From Clusia tigrina (Eukaryota; Arthropoda; Insecta; Diptera; Clusiidae), in NCBI GenBank assembly GCA_920105625.2, contig OV050031.1, positions 98,399,676 through 98,463,675 of the forward strand: a stretch of 64,000 nucleotides of DNA, written 5' to 3'. The number at the start of each line of letters is the position of its first letter. Positions within the stretch are counted from its first letter, which is position 1. Shown here piece after piece: positions 24,201 through 36,430 of the stretch. Under the pieces are notes generated by a model. It was not told the origin of the DNA and made no database searches. It saw nothing but the letters and a program-made list of their open reading frames with translations. Position numbers and translations under genes: made by a program.

Positions 24201-25106
24201 CTTTGAGCGATAGCTTAAATTGACAAGCGGCTCGAGTACTTTATTGTTACAAAATTTCAATGTTTTATGACGCTCCAGTAAAAAGTTACAAGCATTTGTA
24301 TGTTGCAAACTTTGATAGGTGTAGGACGTACCGTATAGAAGTTAGGACCATTTGAAGTTTTATCAGTGTTTGATTTGGGACTCAAGGGTAGCATAGCTTT
24401 GAGCGATAGCTTAAATTGACAAGAGGCTCGAGTACTTTATTGTTACAAAATTTCAAGGTTTTATGACGCTCCAGTAAAAAGTTACAAGCATTTATATGTT
24501 GCAAACTTTGGTAGGTGTAGGACGTACCGTATAGAAGTTAGGGCCATTTGTAGTTTTATCAGTGTTTTATTTGGCATTCAAGGGTAGCATAGCTTTGAGC
24601 AATAGCTTAAATTGACAAGAGAGTCGAGTACTTTATTGTTACAAAATTTCAAGTTTTTATGACGCTCCAGTAAAAAGTTACAAGAATTTATATGTTGCAA
24701 AATTTGATAGGTGTAGGACGTATCGTACAGAAGTTAGGGCCATTTGAAGTCTTATCAGTGTTTGATTTGGGATTCAAGGGTAGCATAGCTTCGAGCGATA
24801 GCTTAAGTTGACAAGAGGCTCGAGTACTTTATTGTTACAAAATTTCAAGGTTTTATGACGCTCCAGTAAAAAGTTACAAGCATTTGTATGTTGCAAACTT
24901 TGATAGGTGTAGGACGTACCGTATAGAAGTTAGGGTCATTTGAAGTTTTATCAGTGTTTGATTTGTGACTCAAGGGTAGCATAGCTTTGAGCGATAGCTT
25001 AAATTGACAAGCGGCTCGAGAACTTTATTGTTACAAAATTTCAATGTTTTATGACGCTCCAGTAAAAAGTTACAAGCATTTGTATGTTGCAAACTTTGAT
25101 AGGTGT
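18250..25106. repeat. 35-monomer higher-order unit, copy 1
   Basis: Markers near the left of this unit recur 6,857 bp later: AAAAAGTTTCAAGC at about 18,604 and 25,461, the T-deleted GAAGTTTATC near 19,460 and 26,316, and TTTGGTATTC at about 19,871 and 26,728. The period is 35 monomers minus 3 bp. Further right the offset grows to 7,249 and then 7,641 bp (37 and 39 monomers; for example GTTATAAGC at 20,366 and 27,615, and GGGGACTGAAG near 20,850 and 28,490), then returns to 7,250 and below. Whole monomers were therefore gained or lost between the copies. Confidence 0.75.
23015..24885. repeat. Five-monomer tandem duplication, 980 bp
   Basis: About 23,015-23,905 and 23,995-24,885 match at an offset of exactly 980 bp. 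Both have GTTAGCGCC with GAATTTTTATC, GTTAGGACC (23,361 and 24,341), GAGAGTCGAG, CAAGAATTTATATG and TAGCTTCGAGC. The same five-monomer set occurs once more near 30.4-31.1 kb (GTTAGGACC at 30,611), 7,250 and 6,270 bp from these two, so the duplication happened in copy 1 of the large unit after that unit was itself duplicated, or was lost from copy 2. Confidence 0.85.
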
Positions 25107-28100
25107 AGGACGTACCGTATAGAAGTTAGGGTCATTTGAAGTTTTATCAGTGTTTGATTTGGGACTCAAGGGTAACATAGCTTTGAGCGATAGGTTAAAT
25201 TGACAAGAGGCTCGAGTACTTTATTGTTACAAAATTTCAAGGTTTTATGACGCTCCAGTAAAAAGTTACAAGCATTTGTATGTTGCAAACTTTGATAGGT
25301 GTAGGACGTACCGTATAGAAGTTAGGGCCATTTGAAGTTTTATCAGTGTTTTATTTGGGATTCAAGGGTAGCATAGCTTTGAGCGATAGCTTAAATTGAC
25401 AAGAGGCTCGAGTACTTTATTGTTACAAAATTTCGACGTTTTATGACGCTCCAGTAAAAAGTTTCAAGCATTTGTATGTTGCAAACTTTGATAGGTGTAG
25501 GACGTACCGTGTAGAAGTTAGGGCCATTTGAAGTTTTATCAGTGTTTGATTTGGGACTCAAGGGTATCATAGCTTTGAGCGATAGCTTAAATTGACAAGC
25601 GGCTCGAGTACTTTATTGTGACAAAATTTCAAGGTTTTATGACGCTCCAGTAAAAAGTTACAAGCATATGTATGTTGCAAACTTTGATAGGTGTAGGACG
25701 TACCGTATAGAAGTTAGGCCCATTTGAAGTTTTATCAGTGTTTTATTTGGGATTCAAGGGTAGCATAGCTTTGAGCGATAGCTTAAATTGACAAGAGGCT
25801 CGAGTACTTTATTGTTACAAAATTTCGACGTTTTATGACGCTCCAGTAAAAAGTTACTAGCATTTGTATGTTGCAAACTTTGATAGGTGTAGGACGTACC
25901 GTATAGAAGTTAGGGCCATTTGAAGTTTTATCAGTGTTTTGTTTGGGATTCAAGGGTAGCATAGCTTTGAGCGATAGCTTAAATTGACAAGAGGCTCGAG
26001 TACTTTATTGTTACAAAATTTCAAGGTTTTATTACGCTCCAGTAAAAAGTTACAAGCATTTGTATGTTGCAAACTTTGATAGGTGTAGGACGTACTGTAT
26101 GAATTTAGGGCCATTTGAAGTTTTATCAGTGTTTGATTTGGAACTCAAGGGTAGCATAGCTTTGAGCGATAGCTTAAATTGACAAGCGGCTCGAGTACTT
26201 TATTGTTACAAAATTTCAAGGTTTTATGACGCTCCAGTAAAAAGTTACAAGCATTTATATGTTGCAAACTTTGATAGGTGTAGGACGTACCGTATAGAAG
26301 TTAGGGCCATTTGAAGTTTATCAGTGTTTGATTTGGGACTTAATGGTAGCATAGCTTTGACCGATAACTTAAATTGACAAGCGGCTCGAGTACTTTATTG
26401 TTACAAAATTTCAAGGTGTTATGACGCTCCAGTAAAAAGTTAGAAGCATTTATATGTTGCAAACTTTGATAGGTGTAGGACGTACCGTATAGAAGTTAGG
26501 GCCATTTGAAGTTTTATCAGTGTTTTATTTGGCATTCAAGGGTAGCATAGCTTTGAGCAATAGCTTAAATTGACAAGAGGCTCGAGTACTTTATTGTTAC
26601 AAAATTTCAAGTTTTTATGACGCTCCAGTAAAAAGTTACAAGCATTTATATGTTGCAAAATTTGATAGGTGTAGGACGTATCGTACAGAAGTTAGGGCCA
26701 TTTGAAGTCTTATCAGTGTTTGATTTGGTATTCAAGGGTAGCATAGCTTTGAGCGATAGCTTAAGTTGACAAGAGGCTCGAGTACTTTATTGTTACAAAA
26801 TTTCAAGGTTTTATGACGCTCCAGTAAAAAGTTACAAGCATTTGTATGTTGCAAACTTTGATAGGTGTAGGACGTACCGTATAAAAGTTAGGGTCATTTG
26901 AAGTTTTATCAGTGTTTGATTTGTGACTCAAGGGTAGCATAGCTTTGAGCGATAGCTTAAATTGACAAGCGGCTCGAGTACTTTATTGTTACAAAATTTC
27001 AATGTTTTATGACGCTCCAGTAAAAAGTTACAAGCATTTGTATGTTGCAAACTTTGATAGGTGTAGGACGTACCGTATAGAAGTTAGGGCCATTTGAAGT
27101 TTTATCAGTGTTTGATTTGGGACTCAAGGGTAGCATAGCTTTGAGCGATAGCTTAAATTGACAAGAGGCTCGAGTACTTTATTGTTACAAAATTTCAAGG
27201 TTTTATGACGCTCCAGTAAAAAGTTACAAGCATTTATATGTTGCAAACTTTGGTAGGTGTAGGACGTACCGTATAGAAGTTAGGGCCATTTGAAGTTTTA
27301 TCAGTGTTTTATTTGGGATTCAAGGGTAACATAGCTTTGAGCAATAGCTTAAATTGACAAGAGGCTCGAGTACTTTATTGTGACAAAATTTCAAGGTTTT
27401 ATGACGCTCCAGTAAAAAGTTACAAGCATATGTATGTTGCAAACTTTGATAGGTGTAGGACGTACCGTATAGAAGTTAGGCCCATTTGAAGTTTTATCAG
27501 TGTTTGATTTGGGACTTAAGGGTAGCATAGCTTTGAGCGATAGCTTAAATTGACAAGAGGCTCGAGTACTTTATTGTTACAAAATTTCAAGGTTTTATGA
27601 CGCTCCAGTAAAAAGTTATAAGCATTTGTATGTTGCAAACTTTGAGAGGTGTAGGACGTACCGTATAGAAGTTAGGGCCATTTGAAGTTTTATCAGTGTT
27701 TTATTTGGGATTCAAGGGTAGCATAGCTTTGAGCGATAGCTTAAATTGACAAGAGGCTCGAGTACATTATTGTTACAAAATTTCGAAGTTTTATGACGCT
27801 CCAGTAAAAAGTTACAAGCATTTGTATGTTGCAAACTTTGATAGGTGTAGGACGTACCGTGTAGAAGTTAGGGCCATTTGAAGTTTTATCAGTGTTTGAT
27901 TTGGGACTCAAGGGTAGCATAGCTTTGAGCGATAGCTTAAATTGACAAGCGGCTCGAGTACTTTATTGTTACAAAATTTCAATGTTTTATGACGCTCCAG
28001 TAAAAAGTTACAAGCATTTGTATGTTGCAAACTTTGATAGGTGTAGGACGTACCGTATAGAAGTTAGGGCCATTTGAAGTTTTATCAGTGTTTGATTTGG

Positions 28101-31100
28101 GACTCAAGGTTAACATAGCTTTGAGCGATAGCTTAAATTGACAAGAGGCTCGAGTACTTTATTGTTACAAAATTTCAAGGTTTTATGACGCTCCAGTAAA
28201 AAGTTACAAGCATTTGTATGTTGCAAACTTTGATAGGTGTAGGACGTACCGTATAGAAGTTAGGGCCATTTGAATTTTTATCAGTGTTTTATTTGGGAAT
28301 CAAGGGTAGCATAGCTTTGAGCGATAGCTTAAATTGACAAGAGGCTCGAGTACTTTATTGTTACAAAATTTCGACGTTTTATGACGCTCCAGTAAAAAGT
28401 TACAAGCATTTGTATGTTGCAAACTTTGATAGGTGTAGGACGTACCGTGTAGAAGTTAGGGCCATTTGAAGTTTTATCAGTGTTTGATTGGGGACTGAAG
28501 GGTAGCATAGCTTTGAGCGATAGCTTAAATTGACAAGCGGCTCGAGTACTTTATTGTTACAAAATTTCAAGGTTTTATGACGCTCCAGTAAAAAGTTAGA
28601 AGCATTTATATGTTGCAAACTTTGATAGGTGTAGGACGTACCATATAGAAGTTAGGGCCATTTGTAGTTTTATCAGTGTTTTATTTGGCATTCAAGGGTA
28701 GCATAGCTTTGAGCAATAGCTTAAATTGACAAGAGGCTCGAGTACTTTATTGTTACAAAATTTCAAGGTTTTATGACGCTCCAGTAAAAAGTTACAAGCA
28801 TTTGTATGTTGCAAACTTTGATAGGTGTAGGACGTACCGTGTAGAAGTTAGGGCCATTTGAAGTTTATCAGTGTTTGATTTGGGACTTAATGGTAGCATA
28901 GCTTTGACCGATAACTTAAATTGACAAGCGGCTCGAGTACTTTATTGTTACAAAATTTCAAGGTTTTATGACGCTCCAGTAAAAAGTTAGAAGCATTTAT
29001 ATGTTGCAAACTTTGATAGGTGTAGGACGTACCGTATAGAAGTTAGGGCCATTTGTAGTTTTATCAGTGCTTTATTTGGCATTCAAGGGTAGCATAGCTT
29101 TGAGCAATAGCTTAAATTGACAAAGAGGCTCGAGTACTTTATTGTTACAAAATTTCAAGTTTTTATGACGCTCCAGTAAAAAGTTACAAGCATTTATATG
29201 TTGCAAAATTTGATAGGTGTAGGACGTATCGTACAGAAGTTAGGGCCATTTGAAGTCTTATCAGTGTTTGATTTGGGATTCAAGGGTAGCATAGCTTTGA
29301 GCGATAGCTTAAGTTGACAAGAGGCTCGAGTACTTTATTGTTACAAAATTTCAAGGTTTTATGACGCTCCAGTAAAAAGTTACAAGCATTTGTATGTTGC
29401 AAACTTTGATAGGTGTAGGACGTACCGTATAGAAGTTAGGGTCATTTGAAGTTTTATCAGTGTTTGATTTGTGACTCAAGGGTAGCATAGCTTTGAGCGA
29501 TAGCTTAAATTGACAAGCGGCTCGAGTACTTTATTGTTACAAAATTTCAATGTTTTATGACGCTCCAGTAAAAAGTTACAAGCATTTGTATGTTGCAAAC
29601 TTTGATAGGTGTAGGACATACCGTACAGAAGTTAGGGCCATTTGAAGTTTTATCAGTGTTTGATTTGGGACTCAAGGGTAGCATAGCTTTGAGCGATAGC
29701 TTAAATTGACAAGAGGCTCGAGTACTTTATTGTTACAAAATTTCAAGGTTTTATGACGCTCCAGTAAAAAGTTACAAGCATTTATATGTTGCAAACTTTG
29801 GTAGGTGTAGGACGTACCGTATAGAAGTTAGGGCCATTTGAAGTTTTATCAGTGTTTTATTTGGGATTCAAGGGTAACATAGCTTTGAGCAATAGCTTAA
29901 ATTGACAAGAGGCTCGAGTACTTTATTGTGACAAAATTTCAAGGTTTTATGACGCTCCAGTAAAAAGTTACAAGCATATGTATGTTGCAAACTTTGCTAG
30001 GTGTAGGACGTACCGTATAGAAGTTAGGCCCATTTGAAGTTTTATCAGTGTTTGATTTGGGACTCAAGGGCAGCATAGCTTTGAGCGATAGCTTAAATTG
30101 ACAAGCGGCTCGAGTACTTTATTGTTACAAAATTTCAATGTTTTATGACGCTCCAGTAAAAAGTTACAAGCATTTGTATGTTGCAAACTTTGATAGGTGT
30201 AGGACGTACCGTATAGAAGTTAGGGCCATTTGAAGTTTTATCAGTGTTTGATTTGGGACTCAAGGGTAACATAGCTTTGAGCGATAGCTTAAATTGACAA
30301 GAGGCTCGAGTACTTTATTGTTACAAAATTTCAAGGTTTTATGACGCTCCAGTAAAAAGTTACAAGCATTTGTATGTTGCAAACTTTGATAGGTGTAGGA
30401 CGTACCGTATAGAAGTTAGCGCCATTTGAATTTTTATCAGTGTTTTATTTGGGATTCAAGGGTAGCATAGCTTTGAGCGATAGCTTAAATTGACAAGCGG
30501 CTCGAGTACTTTATTGTTACAAAATTTCAATGTTTTATGACGCTCCAGTAAAAAGTTACAAGCATTTGTATGTTGCAAACTTTGATAGGTGTAGGACGTA
30601 CCGTATAGAAGTTAGGACCATTTGAAGTTTTATCAGTGTTTGATTTGGGACTCAAGGGTAGCATAGCTTTGAGCGATAGCTTAAATTGACAAGAGGCTCG
30701 AGTACTTTATTGTTACAAAATTTCAAGGTTTTATGACGCTCCAGTAAAAAGTTACAAGCATTTATATGTTGCAAACTTTGGTAGGTGTAGGACGTACCGT
30801 ATAGAAGTTAGGGCCATTTGTAGTTTTATCAGTGTTTTATTTGGCATTCAAGGGTAGCATAGCTTTGAGCAATAGCTTAAATTGACAAGAGAGTCGAGTA
30901 CTTTATTGTTACAAAATTTCAAGTTTTTATGACGCTCCAGTAAAAAGTTACAAGAATTTATATGTTGCAAAATTTGATAGGTGTAGGACGTATCGTACAG
31001 AAGTTAGGGCCATTTGAAGTCTTATCAGTGTTTGATTTGGGATTCAAGGGTAGCATAGCTTCGAGCGATAGCTTAAGTTGACAAGAGGCTCGAGTACTTT

Positions 31101-31768
31101 ATTGTTACAAAATTTCAAGGTTTTATGACGCTCCAGTAAAAAGTTACAAGCATTTGTATGTTGCAAACTTTGATAGGTGTAGGACGTACCGTATAGAAGT
31201 TAGGGTCATTTGAAGTTTTATCAGTGTTTGATTTGTGACTCAAGGGTAGCATAGCTTTGAGCGATAGCTTAAATTGACAAGCGGCTCGAGAACTTTATTG
31301 TTACAAAATTTCAATGTTTTATGACGCTCCAGTAAAAAGTTACAAGCATTTGTATGTTGCAAACTTTGATAGGTGTAGGACGTACCGTATAGAAGTTAGG
31401 GCCATTTGAAGTTTTATCAGTGTTTGATTTGGGACTCAAGGGTAGCATAGCTTTGAGCGATAGCTTAAATTGACAAGAGGCTCGAGTACTTTATTGTTAC
31501 AAAATTTCAAGGTTTTATGACGCTCCAGTAAAAAATTACAAGCATTTATATGTTGCAAACTTTGGTAGGTGTAGGACGTACCGTATAGAAGTTAGGGCCA
31601 TTTGAAGTTTTATAAGTATTTTATTTGGTATTCAAGGGTAACATAGCTTTGAGCAATAGCGTAAATTGACAAGAGGCTCGAGTACTTTATTGTGACAAAA
31701 TTTCAAGGTTTTATGACGCTCCAGTAAAAAGTTACAAGCATATGTATGTTGCAAACTTTGATAGGTGT
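25107..31768. repeat. 35-monomer higher-order unit, copy 2
   Basis: This is the middle copy of the large unit. It contains the same ordered markers as copy 1, with the 39-monomer offset in its middle. It is 34 monomers long at one marker (AAAAAGTTTCAAGC at 25,461 and 32,123, 6,662 bp) and 35 at the next (TTTGGTATTC at 26,728 and 33,586, 6,858 bp), so copy 3 has one monomer added near 32.4-32.8 kb. Boundaries are set by period, not by a visible junction. Confidence 0.7.
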
Positions 31769-34700
31769 AGGACGTACCGTATAGAAGTTAGGGCCATTTG
31801 AAGTTTTATCAGTGTTTGATTTGGGACTCAAGGGTAACATAGCTTTGAGCGATAGCTTAAATTGACAAGAGGCTCGAGTACTTTATTGTTACAAAATTTC
31901 AAGGTTTTATGACGCTCCAGTAAAAAGTTACAAGCATTTGTATGTTGCAAACTTTGATAGGTGTAGGACGTACCGTATAGAAGTTAGGGCCATTTGAAGT
32001 TTTATCAGTGTTTTATTTGGGATTCAAGGGTAGCATAGCTTTGAGCGATAGCTTAAATTGACAAGAGGCTCGAGTACTTTATTGTTACAAAATTTCGACG
32101 TTTTATGACGCTCCAGTAAAAAGTTTCAAGCATTTGTATGTTGCAAACTTTGATAGGTGTAGGACGTACCGTGTAGAAGTTAGGGCCATTTGAAGTTTTA
32201 TCAGTGTTTGATTTGGGACTCAAGGGTAGCATAGCTTTGAGCGATAGCTTAAATTGACAAGCGGCTCGAGTACTTTATTGTGACAAAATTTCAAGGTTTT
32301 ATGACGCTCCAGTAAAAAGTTACAAGCATATGTATGTTGCAAACTTTGATAGGTGTAGGACGTACCGTATAGAAGTTAGGGTCATTTGAAGTTTTATCAG
32401 TGTTTTATTTGGGATTCAAGGGTAGCATAGCTTTGAGCGATAGCTTAAATTGACAAGAGGCTCGAGTACTTTATTGTTACAAAATTTCGACGTTTTATGA
32501 CGCTCCAGTAAAAAGTTACAAGCATTTGTATGTTGCAAACTTTGATAGGTGTAGGACGTACCGTGTAGAAGTTAGGGCCATTTGAAGTTTTATCAGTGTT
32601 TGATTTGGGACTCAAGGGTAGCATAGCTTTGAGCGATAGCTTAAATTGACAAGCGTCTCGAGTACTTTATTGTTACAAAATTTCAATGTTTTATGACGCT
32701 CCAGTAAAAAGTTACAAGCATTTGTATGTTGCAAACTTTGATAGGTGTAGGACGTACCGTATAGAAGTTAGGGCCATTTGAAGTTTTATCAGTGTTTTGT
32801 TTGGGATTCAAGGGTAGCATAGCTTTGAGCGATAGCTTAAATTGACAAGAGGCTCGAGTACTTTATTGTTACAAAATTTCAAGGTTTTATTACGCTCCAG
32901 TAAAAAGTTACAAGCATTTGTATGTTGCAAACTTTGATAGGTGTAGGACGTATTGTATGAATTTAGGGCCATTTGAAGTTTTATCAGTGTTTGATTTGGA
33001 ACTCAAGGGTAGCATAGCTTTGAGCGATAGCTTAAATTGACAAGCGGCTCGAGTACTTTATTGTTACAAAATTTCAAGGTTTTATGACGCTCCAGTAAAA
33101 AGTTACAAGCATTTATATGTTGCAAACTTTGATAGGTGTAGGACGTACCGTATAGAAGTTAGGGCCATTTGAAGTTTATCAGTGTTTGATTTGGGACTTA
33201 ATGGTAGCATAGCTTTGACCGATAACTTAAATTGACAAGCGGCTCGAGTACTTTATTGTTACAAAATTTCAAGGTTTTATGACGCTCCGGTAAAAATTTA
33301 GAAGCATTTATATGTTGCAAACTTTGATAGGTGTAGGACGTACCGTATAGAAGTTAGGGCCATTTGTAGTTTTGTCAGTGTTTTATTTGGCATTCAAGGG
33401 TAGCATAGCTTTGAGCAATAGCTTAAATTGACAAGAGGCTCGAGTACTTTATTGTTACAAAATTTCAAGTTTTTATGACGCTCCAGTAAAAAGTTACAAG
33501 CATTTATATGTTGCAAAATTTGATAGGTGTAGGACGTATCGTACAGAAGTTAGGGCCATTTGAAGTCTTATCAGTGTTTGATTTGGTATTCAAGGGTAGC
33601 ATAGCTTTGAGCGATAGCTTAAGTTGACAAGAGGCTCGAGTACTTTATTGTTACAAAATTTCAAGGTTTTATGACGCTCTAGTAAAAAGTTACAAGCATT
33701 TGTATGTTGCAAACTTTGATAGGTGTAGGACGTACCGTATAGAAGTTAGGGTCATTTGAAGTTTTATCAGTGTTTGATTTGTGACTCAAGGGTAGCATAG
33801 CTTTGAGCGATAGCTTAAATTGACAAGCGGCTCGAGTACTTTATTGTTACAAAATTTCAATGTTTTATGACGCTCCAGTAAAAAGTTACAAGCATTTGTA
33901 TGTTGCAAACTTCGATAGGTGTAGGACGTACCGTATAGAAGTTAGGGCCATTTGAAGTTTTATCAGTGTTTGATTTGGGACTCAAGGGTAGCATAGCTTT
34001 GAGCGATAGCTTAAATTGACAAGAGGCTCGAGTACTTTATTGTTACAAAATTTCAAGGTTTTATGACGCTCCAGTAAAAAGTTACAAGCATTTATATGTT
34101 GCAAACTTTGGTAGGTGTAGGACGTACCGTATAGAAGTTAGGGCCATTTGAAGTTTTATCAGTGTTTTATTTGGGATTCAAGGGTAACATAGCTTTGAGC
34201 AATAGCTTAAATTGACAAGAGGCTCGAGTACTTTATTGTGACAAAATTTCAAGGTTCTATGACGCTCCAGTAAAAAAGTTACAAGCATATGTATGTTGCA
34301 AACTTTGATAGGTGTAGGACGTACCGTATAGAAGTTAGGCCCATTTGAAGTTTTATCAGTGTTTGATTTGGGACTTAAGGGTAGCATAGCTTTGAGCGAT
34401 AGCTTAAATTGACAAGAGGCTCGAGTACTTTATTGTTACAAAATTTCAAGGTTTTATGACGCTCCAGTAAAAAGTTACAAGCATTTGTATGTTGCAAACT
34501 TTGAGAGGTGTAGGACGTACCGTATAGAAGTTAGGGCCATTTGAAGTTTTATCAGTGTTTTATTTGGGATTCAAGGGTAGCATAGCTTTGAGCGATAGCT
34601 TAAATTGACAAGAGGCTCGAGTACTTTATTGTTACAAAATTTCGAAGTTTTATGACGCTCCAGTAAAAAGTTACAAGCATTTGTATGTTGCAAACTTTGA

Positions 34701-36372
34701 TAGGTGTAGGACGTACCGTGTAGAAGTTAGGGCCATTTGAAGTTTTATCAGTGTTTTATTTGGGACTCAAGGGTAGCATAGCTTTGAGCGATAGCTTAAA
34801 TTGACAAGCGGCTCGAGTACTTTATTGTTACAAAATTTCAATGTTTTATGACGCTCCAGTAAAAAGTTACAAGCATTTGTATGTTGCAAACTTTGATAGG
34901 TGTAGGACGTACCGTATAGAAGTTAGGGCCATTTGAAGTTTTATCAGTGTTTGATTTGGGACTCAAGGGTAACATAGCTTTGAGCAATAGCTTAAATTGA
35001 CAAGAGGCTCGAGTACTTTATTGTTACAAAATTTCAAGGTTTTATGACGCTCCAGTAAAAAGTTACAAGCATATGTATGTTGCAAACTTTGATAGGTGTA
35101 GGACGTACCGTATAGAAGTTAGGCCCATTTGAAGTTTTATCAGTGTTTGATTTGGGACTTAAGGGTAGCATAGCTTTGAGCGATAGCTTAAATTGACAAG
35201 AGGCTCGAGTACTTTATTGTTACAAAATTTCAAGGTTTTATGACGCTCCAGTAAAAAGTTACAAGCATTTGTATCTTGCAAACTTTGAGAGGTGTAGGAC
35301 GTACCGTATAGAAGTTAGGGCCATTTGAAGTTTTATCAGTGTTTTATTTGGGATTCAAGGGTAGCATAGCTTTGAGCGATATCTTAAATTGACAAGAGGC
35401 TCGAGTACTTTATTGGTACAAAATTTCGAAGTTTTATGACGCTCCAGTAAAAAGTTACAAGCATTTGTATGTTGCAAACTTTGATAGGTGTAGGACGTAC
35501 CGTGTAGAAGTTAGGGCCATTTGAAGTTTTATCAGTGTTTGATTTGGGACTCAAGGGTAGCATAGCTTTGAGCGATAGCTTAAATTGACAAGCGGCTCGA
35601 GTACTTTATTGTTACAAAATTTCAATGTTTTATGACGCTCCAGTAAAAAGTTACAAGCATTTGTATGTTGCAAACTTTGATAGGTGTAGGACGTACCGTA
35701 TAGAAGTTAGGGCCATTTGAAGTTTTATCAGTGTTTAATTTGGGACTCAAGGGTAGCATAGCTTTGAGCGATAGCTTAAATTGACAAGAGGCTCGAGTAC
35801 TTTATTGTTACAAAATTTCAAGGTTTTATGACGCTCCAGTAAAAAGTTACAAGCATTTATATGTTGCAAACTTTGGTAGGTGTAGGACGTACCGTATAGA
35901 AGTTAGGGCCATTTGAAGTTTTATCAGTGTTTTATTTGGGATTCAAGGGTAACATAGCTTTGAGCAATAGCTTAAATTGACAAGAGGCTCGAGTACTTTA
36001 TTGTGACAAAATTTCAAGGTTTTATGACGCTCCAGTAAAAATTTACAAGCATATGTATGTTGCAAACTTTGATAGGTGTAGGACGTACCGTATAGAAGTT
36101 AGGCCCATTTGAAGTTTTATCAGTGTTTGATTTGGGACTTAAGGGTAGCATAGCTTTGAGCGATAGCTTAAATTGACAAGAGGCTCGAGAACTTTATTGT
36201 TACAAAATTTCAAGGTTTTATGACGCTCCAGTAAAAAGTTACAAGCATTTGTATGTTGCAAACTTTGAGAGGTGTAGGACGTACCGTATAGAAGTTAGGG
36301 CCATTTGAAGTTTTATCAGTGTTTTATTTGGGATTCAAGGGTAGCATAGCTTTGAGCGATAGCTTAAATTGA
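31769..36372. repeat. 35-monomer higher-order unit, partial copy 3
   Basis: The order of copies 1 and 2 is followed through TTTGGTATTC at 33,586 and on to about 36.3 kb, where the series stops at the 58-bp truncated monomer. A sub-block inside it repeats TTGTATCTTGC with TTTGAGAGGTG. The monomer starting at 35,001 looks recombinant, as it has CATATGTATG without the usually linked TTGTGACAAAA. Confidence 0.65.
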
Positions 36373-36430
36373 CAAGAGGCTCGAGTACTTTATTGTTACA
36401 AAATTAGCTTTGAGCGATAGCTTAAATTGA
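36373..36430. repeat. Truncated 58-bp monomer
   Basis: The monomer starting at 36,373 runs normally to ACAAAATT and then jumps to AGCTTTGAGCG; the next monomer starts at 36,431. About 138 bp are missing, with at most one or two bases of shared sequence at the joint. It is the shortest unit in the window and coincides with the change from the 35-monomer pattern to the next arrangement. I place the domain boundary here. Confidence 0.9.

Larger units (their letters stand above)
17220..36372. repeat. Domain 3: large higher-order repeat domain
   Basis: Monomer types here carry linked markers: TTGTGACAAAATTT with CATATGTATG; TTTCGACGTTTTATG; CAAGTTTTTATG with TATCGTACAGAAG and GAAGTCTTATC; TTTGGCATTC with GAGCAATAGC; and a type with one T missing in GAAGTTTATC plus TTAATGG. 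Their order repeats over several kilobases. The domain ends at a truncated monomer at 36,373. The first kilobase is transitional from domain 2. Confidence 0.8.
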
